The notes below the pieces were generated by a model. It made no database searches, was not told the DNA's origin, and saw nothing but the letters and a program-made list of their open reading frames with translations. The position numbers were made by a program, and so were the translations under genes. Below are positions 22,099 through 34,119 of a DNA stretch of 64,000 bases, piece by piece. Position 1 is the first letter of the stretch. Each line of letters opens with the position of its first letter. This DNA comes from Ascaphus truei (Eukaryota; Chordata; Amphibia; Anura; Ascaphidae): the NCBI GenBank assembly GCA_036426205.1, contig CM071570.1, forward strand, positions 56,022,229-56,086,228, in the 5' to 3' direction.

Positions 22099-23405
22099 CA
22101 GGGGTCTGCCACCTTTCAAGTACAAGACTTTTTTAGTTTTTTTCTTTGACAAAAATATTTTGAGAGTTGCAACACTTGCGTGAATATGAATACACCCCCA
22201 CAAACTCATACATGTGCAACACCCCTACACCCACCCGGCTGCAGAAGATACTGTAGGGTGTACAATCAGTCTCTCTCTTGCACTGCAAACAGGATTTCTA
22301 CCTGCTTCAGTGTAGTGTAGCTCAGTCAGTTTTACCTTTGTCTCAGAGCTTCTCCAGTGGATCCAGGCCAAGGCTGTAGTGAGGAGTAGAATAAGTAGAA
22401 AAGGGCGTCAGGAACTTTTAAAACAGGATGATTGCTTTTATTGTCATCAGGATCAACATACCACACAGAATAGACAGGACAGGCTTTCAGCATGCATCTC
22501 TTGCAGAAGTTCCCCCTCTGCCTGCAATTCCTCCCAGGACCCACCCTGACCCTGGATAGGAGTTGAGTAGGCCCAGCCCCAGGTCCCTACTTAAACCTGG
22601 CTATAGCCCTGCTCCCTGCAGCATGGGAATCTCTGTTGCACCGGGCACCTAGCACAAGTCTGCCGAAGCATACTCTCTCTCTGTAGGATGGGTCCCCACC
22701 TCTTATACCCAGGTGGTGTCAACCTTTCCCCTTCTCTGTCTCTGGGCAAAACATGCTGTAGCAATTTTTCCCCCCCCCCCCCCCCACCAGTCACATGGCC
22801 TACTAGAACTTTCCTAACTCTGAGTCATGCCTCATGTGCCTGGGATCTGCAACATTGTATCTTATCTATGAGCCAGCTCACATGCAGGACTATGTGTAAT
22901 GGGTTTAAGCCCTACACTGTCAGAGTGCTGCTCTAGCCTACATGCTAAAACGGTCCTGTACATACTATACATCCGAATTTGAGAGAGAAAATTCTCTCTC
23001 CCCCTCCATCCTCTCTCAATCAACCCCCCCCCCTACCAACCACACAGACACACACACACACACTCAAGTCTCCCCCCAAGTGCCCACGCACTCAATTCAA
23101 CAATTTTACTTTGAGGCATGGCTAGAAGCCTGCTCTTGTCCCATGTCACTGGAGTGACTATGCAGGCAAATGCAGAAGTGGGGCCTGACTGGGCGGGCCC
23201 AACCTCCGGCACACTGCCCCGACAAGGTAAGCAGGCAGGGGAAGGAGGGATTGATCGCAGGGTGAGGGCCCGGCCCCAACATGGGAGTGTAATCCAACCT
23301 CTGGGAGGGCCCAATTCCTGACACCGTCCGGGCCCCTAGACAGAGCCACATGTATTTATTCAAAGAGCCAGATACGGCTCCTGAGCCGCAGGTTGCAGAC
23401 CCCTG
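22099..23405. mobile_element. hAT-type element, about 1.3 kb, with nested repeat
   Basis: Ends CAGGGGTCTGCCACCTTTC and the inverted 'aggttgcagacccctg' form the TIRs. The flanks TCCTCAAC (22091-22098) and TCCCAAAC (23406-23413) match at six of eight positions, consistent with an aged hAT duplication. The interior contains an LTR-like block at 22330-22930, a poly(C) run at 22771-22787 and a short CA run at 23041-23062. No transposase remains. Confidence 0.6.
22330..22930. repeat. LTR-like remnant nested in hAT element
   Basis: The block has 'acaggatgattgcttttatt', 'aagttccccctctgc' and a 'gagccagctca' phrase, resembling the blocks at 11480-11890 and 33620-34110. Ends are unclear, so its class is uncertain. 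Confidence 0.3.
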
Positions 23406-23413
23406 TCCCAAAC

Positions 23414-24616
23414 TGTCTCAGGAAAGTGACTCAGGGTGGGAGATTTTTTCATATCTATGATGAGTAAGTGAACAAGAGAGGAATTCCTGAACGTGAGCAA
23501 CGACAGGTCGATGGTCCCAGTGTAGAGGGAGATTAATCATTTGACATGTTCTGACCAGATTACTATCAAACTTTGGAGAACCCTAATAACAGGATACATC
23601 TCTTCAGAATAAAGGGAAAGTGGTAATAGTGAATGTGGTCACCCAGGTTGCTACGAAGGCCATGCAATACCCTAATTCAAGCTCCAGGTTGACATGTTGT
23701 ACAATATGAGTGAAACAAACACACTGATGGGAATATGATGCAGAATTTAATTTCCAGATCCCATAGGCAGATGGCATTAAAGTTAACTCATTATGGCCCA
23801 TATTTAATAAGCAGGCTTTATTTTAGACTGCTGCACTGTGCTTCATTAAAAGGGATCTAAATGATGAAGGATTAGCACAGCCTGCAGACATGCGCAGGAT
23901 ATAACCGCATGTGATACGAATTTCGACAGAACAGCTGGTAGTTTGTAGAATTTAATAGTGATTAAGTACCTGTTTTAAGTGGAAAACTTTAAAGTAATTT
24001 ATAGTACTGCCAGATGAGGGCAATGGAATAAACACAGACTGGTGATGAGAGAGGGGAGACTAAAACTGTGTTGGAAACTAAAACAAATCGGACAAAGTAC
24101 TGGCAACAAGATTTTCATCAATATCTCTATAATGTGACCAGTAGCAAAACGTTTGTAAGAAATGAAGAGCATGACACACTTATGAGTTAATTATATACAT
24201 TCCAATGCAAAATAAACAAGTCAAGGGAGATGGTGGAAAGAAATCAAAAAGGTGTGAGGCAGTATCTGATCTAATAAAATAGGCTGTAGGTCAGGTGCTA
24301 CAGTGTATGAGGCAGAGAAGAGGTTCCAGCTCTCTTCATGCTGTAAACAAGTAGGCCTGTTTAGCTTCACAAAACTCTGAGGTCGTTTGTATCAGTCTCC
24401 CAGCTACAAAACGTAAACAAAAACATTGCGTCAAATTTATCAAAGAAGTGTCCCATAGGATACAGTGGGATTTTCTGGTGTTCATAAATATGGTGCAGTA
24501 TTCTTGCTCCAGTTTTGTAGCCAGAAGACTGATAGAGCCATATTGGTATCAATGAAAAAAATGCTACAATTCTGCGGCAAAAATAATGACACCAGATGGA
24601 ATTCTCTTCTTGATGT
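23414..24616. other. Non-coding sequence
   Basis: Nothing beyond unstructured AT-rich DNA was recognised. Confidence 0.5.
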
Positions 24617-24624
24617 ATCTAGTA

Positions 24625-25145
24625 CAGTGGTTTTTAGCCGTTTTTTGGTTAAGGAACCCTAAAATTAGATCCCGTCCAAACCAGTTTCCTTTCCCCTCTT
24701 ACACTCACCCCTCTCTCTGTTCCCCCCTTACACTACCTCCCTCTTTCCCCCTTATGCTCTCTCCCCCTATTTTCTTCTCTTACGCTCTCTCCCTCTTACA
24801 TTCCCTCCTCCCTACTCTCGCTGCCCCTCATCTAATACACACAATACCCCCTCCTCCGTACACACAATACCCCCCATACACAAACAATACTGCCCCATAC
24901 ACATTAGCACACACATCGCAGCTCCCTCCTCCCTTTGTCCGGAAGTTGGATGTGACTTCCGGCACCGACAGGAGGAGGGAGAGGTAGGATCGCGGTCACC
25001 TGGCTGTTGCTTGCTGAGCTGAGGAGCCGCCAAGTCACTGCTGCATGGGGTCCCACCGAGCCTGGTACAGTTGGGACAGTTGTCCTAGCTCTCCCCCTTC
25101 CCCCTTCCCCCTTGGCAGCCACAGAACCCCGGTTAAAAATTACTG
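24625..25145. mobile_element. hAT-type MITE
   Basis: TIRs CAGTGGTTTTTAGCC and (inverted) CAGTAATTTTTAACC. The 8-bp flanks ATCTAGTA (24617-24624) and ATCTAGTG (25146-25153) differ at one base. The interior is pyrimidine-rich with degenerate 'ctctccctcttac' repeats and no coding region. Confidence 0.85.
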
Positions 25146-25539
25146 ATCTAGTGCATAGATCCCTCTGAGTACCTCGGGCTCAAGAGAAGCATTTTTTGTT
25201 AGGTAGGGATATGCATCATAACAATTGAAAAAAAACAAAAAAACTAAACTAATCAATTTCCACAGCTTCTACTGCTTATAAATAGTGCCCCCAAATTGAG
25301 AGAGCATCTTCAGACCATTTAATCCTTCTCCACCATATACATATACCAAATATTATGACAGCTATATTGTGTAATTATATAAATGTGAAAGAAATTTTAA
25401 ATTAATTGTGAAAATTAATAAATGGTTTGATTAAACAATACTAACTTATTCGTGTAATGTGATAAATATATAATTTGAGGTAAATTACCACTTATAATCT
25501 ATTTAGAAGTGAAGTGTAACAAAACTAGACTAACACAAC

Positions 25540-26130
25540 ACAGAACATAAGAAGACCAGTCCAGCGATTAAGTCCTGGTCAAGAAAGTATCTCAGTGCAA
25601 ATAATAACGTTGTTGGTGTTAAGAGTCCAGGCTGCTTTCAAAGGATGAACCACATCTATTCAGGTAAACATAAAACAACAAAAAAAGAAGAAAGCGCACG
25701 GCCCATAGCGTAAAATAGTATATTTAATGAGGGAAAGGGTAGAAGAGGAGGAAACAGGCACACTTACAAAGGTAAGAGTTAAAATAAGCAGTAGTGAATA
25801 ATATATCAGCGGCACTGCTCCGGGATCGCCGTCCAGAAGGTGTGTGGACGTCTGTTCAGCTGGGCAATCACAAACCGGAACCTGCAATAAAAGTATTGTA
25901 GTCCTGCTGTGGGCTCACTGCCAGGAATCCACTTGGTCTCTCCAAACACCCAGAGTCTGATCCGACCATGTCAGACTCATGCGTGATAACATAGTGACGT
26001 TCCTGATGCGTTTCGTCACACACAGGTGACTTTCTCAGAGGATTTTGGCGATGTCTCTGTGAAGGGAGTTTATATACCCTATTGTTGCCTAGCAACATAC
26101 AAAACGAATCTGAACAAATAGCAAAAATCT
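25540..26130 (-). mobile_element. Penelope-like terminal remnant with hammerhead-like core
   Basis: The block resembles a second one at 31300-31700: an A-rich stretch, 'gcgcac', then 'gcgtttcg' near the right end. On the minus strand 26037-25995 reads CTGAGAAA, a perfect 5-bp stem GTCAC/GTGAC, then GAAACGC and ACGTC. That order (CUGANGA-like, stem II, GAAA, short stem III, UC) is that of a minimal type I hammerhead, which Penelope-like retroelements are known to carry in their terminal repeats. The first box departs from consensus, so catalysis is doubtful. No reverse transcriptase is attached. Confidence 0.4.
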
Positions 26131-27590
26131 GATAGTGCAGATAATAAAATGTTCACGATAATATATTTAACAGAAATTAAATATAATAAAGAACTGGAAA
26201 ATACACACAAAAATATTAATAAAATATATAAAACCTAAATGATTCAGTCATTATCAGCAATAATATCAACATGTAAAAAATAACCATAAACAAATAATTT
26301 TATATTTAATATTAAATATTTGTCAGAGAGGAAAGGCATGATATTACTGGTCCAAAAATATGACCAATTAATATAACCAAACAAAATGGCCAATTTAATT
26401 AAATTGATATATTATAAAGAGATGTATTATAAATTTACCTCATATCCAAGCGGTGACATCAGGTCTGAGCATGTCCAATCACGGATCAGACCTGGTGCCC
26501 TCCTCCTAGTTGTACTTAAGGGCAGTACCGTCCCAAATTTAGTGTGCCTCTACCCACTTGAGAGAGGCAGGTCACACAGCCAAGAGCCTGACTATTGGGC
26601 CTTCTCTGGTCCTCTTCCCCTCGGGGAGAGTGAGTGTATTCCATACCTCTGCCCCTGTTAGAGGGGCAGGGAAGAACTGGGACTGCTGCGGGTGCCCTTG
26701 GCCTGTAGTGAAGGTCCAGGGACCATCCTTCAGTGAGTAGCTGACAGTTGCTGCATTGGGGCAGAACCCTGCCGTGTACATGGCTGCACAGAGTTAGAGA
26801 ATAAACAGTTCGTGTTATACTCCCGCCTAGTGTGTGATCTTACTGGGGGGGAGCTGATAGTTCTACTCTAGGAGATCATCTTCACCTATCTGGAGCCTAC
26901 AGCAGATGGAGGCGCTGCACTGCAAGAGAACCGTGTGGGTAATGTACCCCACTGATCCTGTGTCCCCACTACCACCGGTGGACAGTTCAGCCCTCCTGTT
27001 ACTAGCAGGTATCATGCACCACACGACCAGTAATGGCAGAATCTCCAAGAGGGTGGGGAAAAGACCGTTATATAGAAAAAGGGACCTGCACTCCTATATG
27101 CAAAAAAGAAAAAGTGGGACCTTTCTCAAGAGCAAATAAACAAGTGACAAGATATACCCTACAACACACCCAGTGTGAAAAAAACCTAAGTGACACCCCC
27201 AGTGATGTCACATTAGTGACAGAGCAGAGAGGAGGAGCCTAAGGGGCCAAAGTGTTAATGGGAGGGAATCCTAAGACAGGTAAGCTCTGTTAGTAGTAGA
27301 CCACAGAAGGTGGTGAATACACAGAAACACTTAATAAGGGAACAATGTGTCAAAAAATATATCAACTAGTTTAGTGATAATTGTCAACACTACAACCACA
27401 GAGGATCAAAAGTGCAACTATAATGTAAACATAAGTGCTAGATGTGTGTCTGCAGGGTACCACAAACCAGGGCAGGGGGATCAGAACTGTGGCTGGGGGA
27501 GGGGGGGCATCAATAGTAGCAGAGCAACCACAGGCCATAAGTGTAACGTGTAGCTCACCACAAACGAAGCGCGACCGTGGTGCTGAGGTA
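26131..27590. other. Non-coding sequence with an LTR-like 3' part
   Basis: 26430-26880 is GC-richer, carries an AATAAA at about 26800 followed by 'cagttcgtgttatactccc', and resembles the R-U5 end of a gypsy-type LTR. I could not define its boundaries. The rest is unstructured. Confidence 0.3.
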
Positions 27591-27599
27591 GGAAATTGG

Positions 27600-27880
27600 T
27601 TAACACCGACCCACAGCCACGCGGGTGCACCTAGGATGTAGAGTAGTCGTTCAAGCCAGGTCAGGGTTATAGATTGAAGAATATTATAAGTACTTGCCAG
27701 GTCTGGAGTGGAGAGTTGCGGATCGTCGGAGTGCGTAGCCAAGTTCAGGATTGGAGGAAGCGGATTGTCGGGGTACGTAGACAGGTTCAGGATAGGAGAG
27801 TATCGGATCGTTGGAGTACTTAGCCAAGGTCAGGACTGGAGACAGGAGAATTGTCGTTTGTAGCCGGATCAGGAGAGGAG
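27600..27880. repeat. Minisatellite of ~43-50 bp units
   Basis: Four to five diverged units contain 'gtagccaagttcaggattgg', a GGAG-rich stretch and 'cggatygtyggagtac'. Nearby sequence (27880-28480) is GC-rich, CpG-containing and LTR-like, without clear ends. Confidence 0.6.
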
Positions 27881-28499
27881 AGGTGCGGAATCCAAGAGAC
27901 TTTCACCTTTCATTTAGTGGCTATATGGCTTTCACCTTTCATTTAGGGTCAGACAACAAGAGGTTAACAAGCAAGACAAGGCAAGGTCACAGGAACTAGA
28001 ATGCAACAAGGCACGGCATCACACTAGACTATGCTCAGCAAAGACTGAATGCAGCAGGAAGGTATATAAAGTAGGAGCCTCCAATAGCCAGCCAGGGCGG
28101 AACCAAGAAGAAAACCTCAATAGGCGGCTGGTGCACGGAGGCGTGCCCTAGGGTGCAGCCTAATCAGAGATGGGGGCGGAACCGATCGCACGCCGACCCG
28201 CCGGTGTCACAGAGGTCAGAGGGCGGAGCCTTCATCGCGCGTCACTCCCACGCTGGTCCTGGACATCCCTAGAGCGAATGGGGGCGGGGAGGCTGGACGA
28301 ACGCACCCGTCGTGCGTCAGAGCGGGGGCAGCGACAGAATCAGTGGACGGGGAATCAGACCGCGCAAGATCCGCACGCGCGTAGTGGGACCACGAGACTG
28401 TGCATCCTGAGTGTCAGTCACGGAAGGTTTGTTAAGGTGAAGAGACGGTCTGCGACCGCCAGGATGGCGAATCCTCACATTAAGCAAAGTCTAAATATG

Positions 28500-29129
28500 T
28501 AGCCCATATTAGCTGGTAATAAATCTATCCTTATTGTTATAGAAGTCTGTGGGGTAGCAGCTCCGCAACTGCTGCAGCCAGTCTCCTCCAACAGCTGATT
28601 CACAAGCCAGGGGGAGCCAGTGTATCGTGTGTGTGTGTGTGTACAGACAAAAACAATTAAGTAGCAGTATGGGGTGTACCAGTGAACTGAATAGTGATAA
28701 AAAGGTGAACTGTTTGTATATAGGAAAATTATAGCCACTAAATGAATGTGTGTTGAGGAGGACTTGCATTGCAACCTACCAGTTCCTGCTGGTGTGCCAG
28801 CTGTTTGCGGATACAAGCCGCTCACTGCCAATACTGGGACTCCTGTGGACTCTAACTACGGCTCTGCACCACCAGAGATGGTGGAATTAAGAGGAATTCT
28901 GATGGCATACCCCTCGTGTACCGATTCCAGACTAACACTATACTCCCAATCGGTGACTTGATCTCTACAGAGATAGAGCTCTGACATGCAATTTTTCACT
29001 GTCCTCTTGTGAGTGCAGGTCCTAGAGACTGTCTCTTTTTAACTTTATTACATTTGTGCAACAGAGTTACAGTACGCTATGGAGCATGCAAGATTGTATA
29101 TATGTATATATATATATACATACATATAT

Positions 29130-29160
<31 letters not shown>

Positions 29161-31290
29161 TTACACACACGTCCATTTTAATCTCATCTTCTAGGATATT
29201 ATCACATCTTTCCATTGACATTATGGAAAATGCTTCCAACCCTTATCACCATATTCTTAAGTGGGGCTGTGTACTGTTATGGCTGTCTCAAGTTATGTAA
29301 TTGAGCAAGAAGTGAATATTAAATATTAAATATTTATTGATGAAAAATGAATTAGCAATAGCAGTCAATTAAGAATGCACATTCAGCTTCGGACATGATT
29401 GATCAAAAACAGCTTTTAGTTTAACCCCTTTACAACCAGATGTGTTTGTAGCGCATTGCAAAATAATATGCTTTAAACCATTCTGGCAGCTTATGGTGCA
29501 GTTTTGCATAGCAACATACAGAACATTTAACAACTATATTGCATTTGTTCTCGAGATAAACTGTAGCCTAATGGTACCTTGCCACACCTGTTAATGGATC
29601 AACAAACAAGAAGTAAATGTACAGTACCAACACATCTGTTGTTTGTGATACTTTTTTAATGGACTAACACAATTTTAAATTTACAAGCTTTCGGGAACTA
29701 ACCTTCTCCATGTATCGGGTCAAAGATAATGAGCAGTGAGTGTTCTTTACATTTTGCTGAAAAACGGTGAAGAAGAATCCTTTAGCAGTCTTTTGTTTTA
29801 ATCATAAATGTATTGTTGTACGACAGATTTAGGCTGCCATCTGCAGTTCTTTACAAAAGGGGGGTGGGAGAAGGGGTTAGTTGGCCCCAGTAGGCTTGTC
29901 AAAGTAAAATTTAGTTATTAAAGAGGTATCACATACAGTGCAACAGCAACAGATGTATTGATGCATTCATACATGTCTGAATCTACAGTGTCTGCACTAT
30001 AAGCATTGGGGTCTATGTATAGTTCTCTAAATAATAGAACGAAGTGCCTAATTTGTTGCAAATTGCCCTTGAAGATATCTATTCCAGGCAAGTGGGAGAA
30101 TCTTAGGGCAGAATTAAATTTGGTTGTTGACCCGGGTATATGTATGAAGAATTTTTTTCTGCGTTTTCCTCTGTCACCTTTAAAGGTGGCGTAGGAAAGT
30201 GTTTTATTATTATTATAGCCCCGCAATATGTATTGCTCCAAAATTCTACCAGTTTCAATATCATATGGTGCAAATCACACAAAGAAAAGGCTAGTATTTT
30301 AGATAGAATTGCTGCACAGCACACCCACTTATTTATACATAGACCCACGTATCTTGATCAATGAGAAATTTCTTCAGCAATGTAAAGATGTTCAGAGTTT
30401 TCTAAAGCTGACGGGTTTCTTCTTTCTGTATACAGCTGATATTGGACATTTTCAAAGACGAATATGACTACTGGAGCTTTGTATAATATAGTCATGCCTG
30501 AAGCTCTTTTTCAGGATTTGAACAAAAGTTTTTTTGTTTACTATATACAGGTGTAGCCAGACTTCCTGTCCTCTGTGCAGCGATTTTCACTGCTCCAGTG
30601 CAGCTACAGTTCTTGCGGCCCGAGGACAGTAAGTGGCCCAGGAGGATTAACTCTGCGAGGTTCCATGCTTCTGAATGGGAACACCCGCAGCGGTAATCCT
30701 TTTGGGCCATCTGCAGGGAGAGAATACCGGTACTCACCTTCCAGATTAGCTGTGCAGCTGTCTGCAGCCGTGTCACCATCTCTCTGTCTGGAGCTGTGTC
30801 CCCACAGCGCAGGTAGGGTGGATGTTTTTATTTCCTTCACCCTGCAGGGAGTCCTATCCAGCTCCCTTGATGCAGATGACCTAATAAGGCCATATAGCCT
30901 CCGCCTCATGATGTAGAGCCACATAGAAGGGCATCTATGTCATCCAGGGGGAAGGAAATCTAGCTCTACATTTTATCTGCGCTGCGTGAAAACGGCTCCA
31001 GACAGAGACAGGACATGGCTGCTCAGCTCATCTGGAAGCCGAGTATCGGTATTCTATCTGCCATCAATCATGGACCCCTGCAGTGTTAATCTTTCCGGGC
31101 GGTAAACCTTGCTGTCCTTATGTTCGCATATGGGCTGTGGTTTCCCGCATTGTTGGGGGCAGCTTCAAGGACAGTAAGTCTTGCTATAGCTGTATATGTA
31201 TGCTCTCAAAAAATGACTTACTTTCTGTTGATCAAAGATCAAATGCATATGTGTGTGTTTGTATGTGCTCTGTTGGTCAACAAACCTGTA
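28500..31290. other. Non-coding sequence with microsatellites and diffuse repeats
   Basis: (GT)n at 28624-28643 and a compound (TA)n/(CA)n at 29097-29162 are clear. A phrase 'ttacaagctttcggga' near 29685 resembles vertebrate interspersed repeats, but I cannot assign it. Open frames of about 100 codons at 29918-30241 and 30575-30924 show no recognisable domain. Confidence 0.4.
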
Positions 31291-31299
31291 TTCTCCCCA

Positions 31300-31700
31300 T
31301 TTTCGATAGAAAAATGGCAAAAGCGCTCAAATGCCAGGCCAATGATAATATAATGCCAGAACCACAATCCAAAGGAAATCCGTAATCACAAATATAGAAT
31401 AGTGATAATGCAACAACAATAATGGGTACAGTCCTCCTGAAGACAGGTAGTGGGTAGTACAAGCCCACCCACGATCAATCTCATTGGCAGGTTCACCTAA
31501 GTGGTAAAAGTACTCACGTTCCTTGGTGTGGCTTGCTGGCTGTGCAGCTTCCAATGGTGGTATGCAGAAGTAAAAAATTAGGAGGAGCGCACGAACCGAA
31601 TGGAGCAGGAAAGGACCCAGAATCAAAATAAGTAAAAAGGGTACTTTATTGTGTCATGAGACCCATCCAACGCGTTTCGAACGTCACAGCATTTCTCCCC
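31300..31700 (-). mobile_element. Penelope-like terminal remnant
   Basis: It has the same organisation as 25540-26130. The minus strand near 31690-31655 carries CTGTGACGTTCGAAACGCGTT, matching the GAAA and stem III part of the hammerhead-like core but with stem II collapsed. No coding part is attached. Confidence 0.35.
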
Positions 31701-32430
31701 ATTTTCACATGCCATATAGTGGTTAAGCTGCGGAAAGGGATTCTGGGTAGTTACATGTCTGCTGATGAAATGTTTTATATTTTATGTATTTTTTAAGAAA
31801 ATTCGGCACTTGAATGAAATAAAATCAGATACATACAGTATACTGTACTTTAAATTCTTTTGTTTTTCTCGAAATATTTTTGGAGGCTGCGCTGTTGCTA
31901 AAATGTAGTTCCTTGTTCTATTCCTTTTGGTAACACACTTTCCCAAACACGTTTATTTAATGTATTCTTTTTAGTTACAAAGTGTTTTCTTTCTTTTCAC
32001 CTTTTGGGGTGTTCAGAAGTCTTTAATTAGATACACGTGATTAGTTTGTATGCTAAACAAATCCTGCTGTTTGCAACTAATAAAAAGACACAGCATGAGT
32101 TTTCTAGGCTTATATTAATTAGTACTGCTCAGTTTAAGGTTAGATTTTTTTAATGTAATTTGCGTGATGACAATACATTTAATCTTTTTTGTTCATTTGT
32201 TGCCAAGAGCTGCAGCTTCTACAGCAAACAATTTCTGCATCAAAAACCATATCACATGTATGGTATGTGTCTATTAGCTTTGCGTCAGACAACGTTTGAG
32301 CTCGTTCACAAACAAATATATTTTATGGAGCTTGATCACTGAATTGGAAATGTGCTTTGCTATTCACAAAATCTATGTATGAAGTGGTATTAAACGAAAA
32401 CAAAGACGTTTTAAAACTTGTGAATCCTCT
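31700..32430. other. Non-coding AT-rich sequence
   Basis: No feature was recognised. Confidence 0.5.
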
Positions 32431-32924
32431 GTCATGTTGCATGGGTCTTTTGTCCCAGATTAAGGCAGGAATTGGGGTTTGTTGAACAGGGTTTTAATGA
32501 CTCCACAATAATAACTAAGTGATAGGCACACCGTCCCTTTAAGGCAAAACAAAACATAAAATAAACACCTACTACAATTTAGGGGTCTGACTAAATAACT
32601 CCAGCCCTTTCTAACTGGGTGGCTAGCTAAGCTGGTTACGACTCCACAACATGTACTGCAAATACTAAAGTCCAATAAGAAAATATAACAGTCCTTATCT
32701 GTTTTGGTGCTGTAGGGGAATCCCTCCCATGAGAGTCCAGGAAATCCCTCTTCATCCAATTTCCTGGACAGGACAGCCCTGCTTCTACAACAGACATGTC
32801 CTTGCTTACTCTTAGCTGGGGAGGAGTCGCTCTCTCCCCCCCTTCTCCGAGGGAAAGCAGTCTCTCAGAGTGGCAGCTCTGTCTGCCTTATAAACTCCTG
32901 TTCCTTCAGGAGTTCTTTGCTACA

Positions 32925-33275
32925 GTACCGACACACTTTATTCGAGTGTGGTCGGTACCGCAAGCCGGGAAATCTCCCGGCTTGCTAGTGGCCGCCCCTC
33001 GGCGTGGATGACGCGCGGTCACGCGTCTTCGGGAGCGTGCGCCCCCTGCACGCGCGTCCAGGGGCTCCCCGAGGGAGCCCTGGTGTCCCGCGATCGCGGG
33101 ACAGCGGCAGGGGGTTCCGGGGGACCCGGCGGACCCGGCAGCGGTAGGGAGAGCGCCCCGATCGGAGGGCGCTCTTCCGCTGCTTCGGCGCGCGCCCGTC
33201 ACTCTCGGGCGCGCGCCAGGCTACTGCTGCGGCAGAGAACGGGCAAATGCTCGAATAAACTCTGCCGCAGCAGTA
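32925..33275. repeat. GC-rich palindromic element, copy 1
   Basis: This CpG-dense segment is packed with perfect or near-perfect palindromes. A left hairpin lies at 32925-32958 (GTACCGACACACT paired with 'agtgtggtcggtac'). A 10-bp stem with a 4-base loop lies at 32961-32984 (CAAGCCGGGA-AATC-TCCCGGCTTG). An 18-bp palindrome gtcccgcgatcgcgggac lies near 33085. A right hairpin has 16-bp perfect arms at 33222-33237 and 33260-33275 around a loop with ctcgaataaa. Copy 2 is at 40312-40622. It lies in LTR-like sequence (32430-32924). A 110-codon frame on the + strand resembles one in copy 2, but this follows from sequence similarity. The element class is unknown to me. Confidence 0.6.
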
Positions 33276-33619
33276 AGTAGCTACACCTGTAGCTAGCCTC
33301 CCCTGGAGGAATGTTACTGTTTGTGTGCTGGAAACTACACTTGCTGCACTACTCCAGCAGAGAGAGTCACTGTCTCTGTCATGAACTCTACAACCAACTA
33401 GACAGCCAAAAGTTATGTACAAATTGACTTTGCTTTGGACTTTCCAGTAGACTCCACATTATTCATTGTGAAATCCTCCACGAGTTTTTATCTCTGGAGA
33501 AATGCTGAAATAAAACAATTTTTACTGGTATACCAATGTATACACATACTTTTGAATGTAATAAGGCATGAAGCTCTCTTTGGAAATGGGATAGGGGAGA
33601 GGTATTGTAGGAAATGTGA

Positions 33620-34110
33620 GCAGAGGAGAAAACACCAGAGATGTTTTTAGGAGAAATAAACGTAGGCTTTATTAGCCAGCAGCTTTAAACAGAAAACAGC
33701 TTAATATCAGCAAACAAAGTTAGAGCAGAAAATAACAACCAGGCCTAACCTCATGTAAGGGACCCACTAACATTTCAGCGATCCGTATCTGAGGACTGGA
33801 AGGGTAGGCCTCTTACCAACCTTTGACTCCAGTCCAAAGTGAGGTACCTGTAGGCAGGGTGCTCTCCACATCAGTCCGGGGTCTGTGAGTTGATTCATCT
33901 GGTGGGTTCCAGGGACTGATGCTGCACAGACTATCTGTTCTAGAGAGGCCCGGCTGTCTGTGCAGCAGGCTTTTAAGCATGCTTGATGAGCCAGGTGTAG
34001 ATGGGACAATTAACTCCTGCTGAAATTAACCAGCTCCCTGCTGGACTCATAAAAAAAAGGCTTTATTTTTTAAGCCTTTTTAAACAGGGGAAAGCCACTG
34101 TCACAGGTAT
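33620..34110. repeat. Degenerate LTR-like repeat
   Basis: It shares 'cagggtgctctccacatcag' and 'gatgagccaggtgtag' with 11480-11890, and begins with an A-rich 'gaaataaacgtaggctttatt' block. Ends are undefined. Confidence 0.3.
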
Positions 34111-34119
34111 ATTAACACC

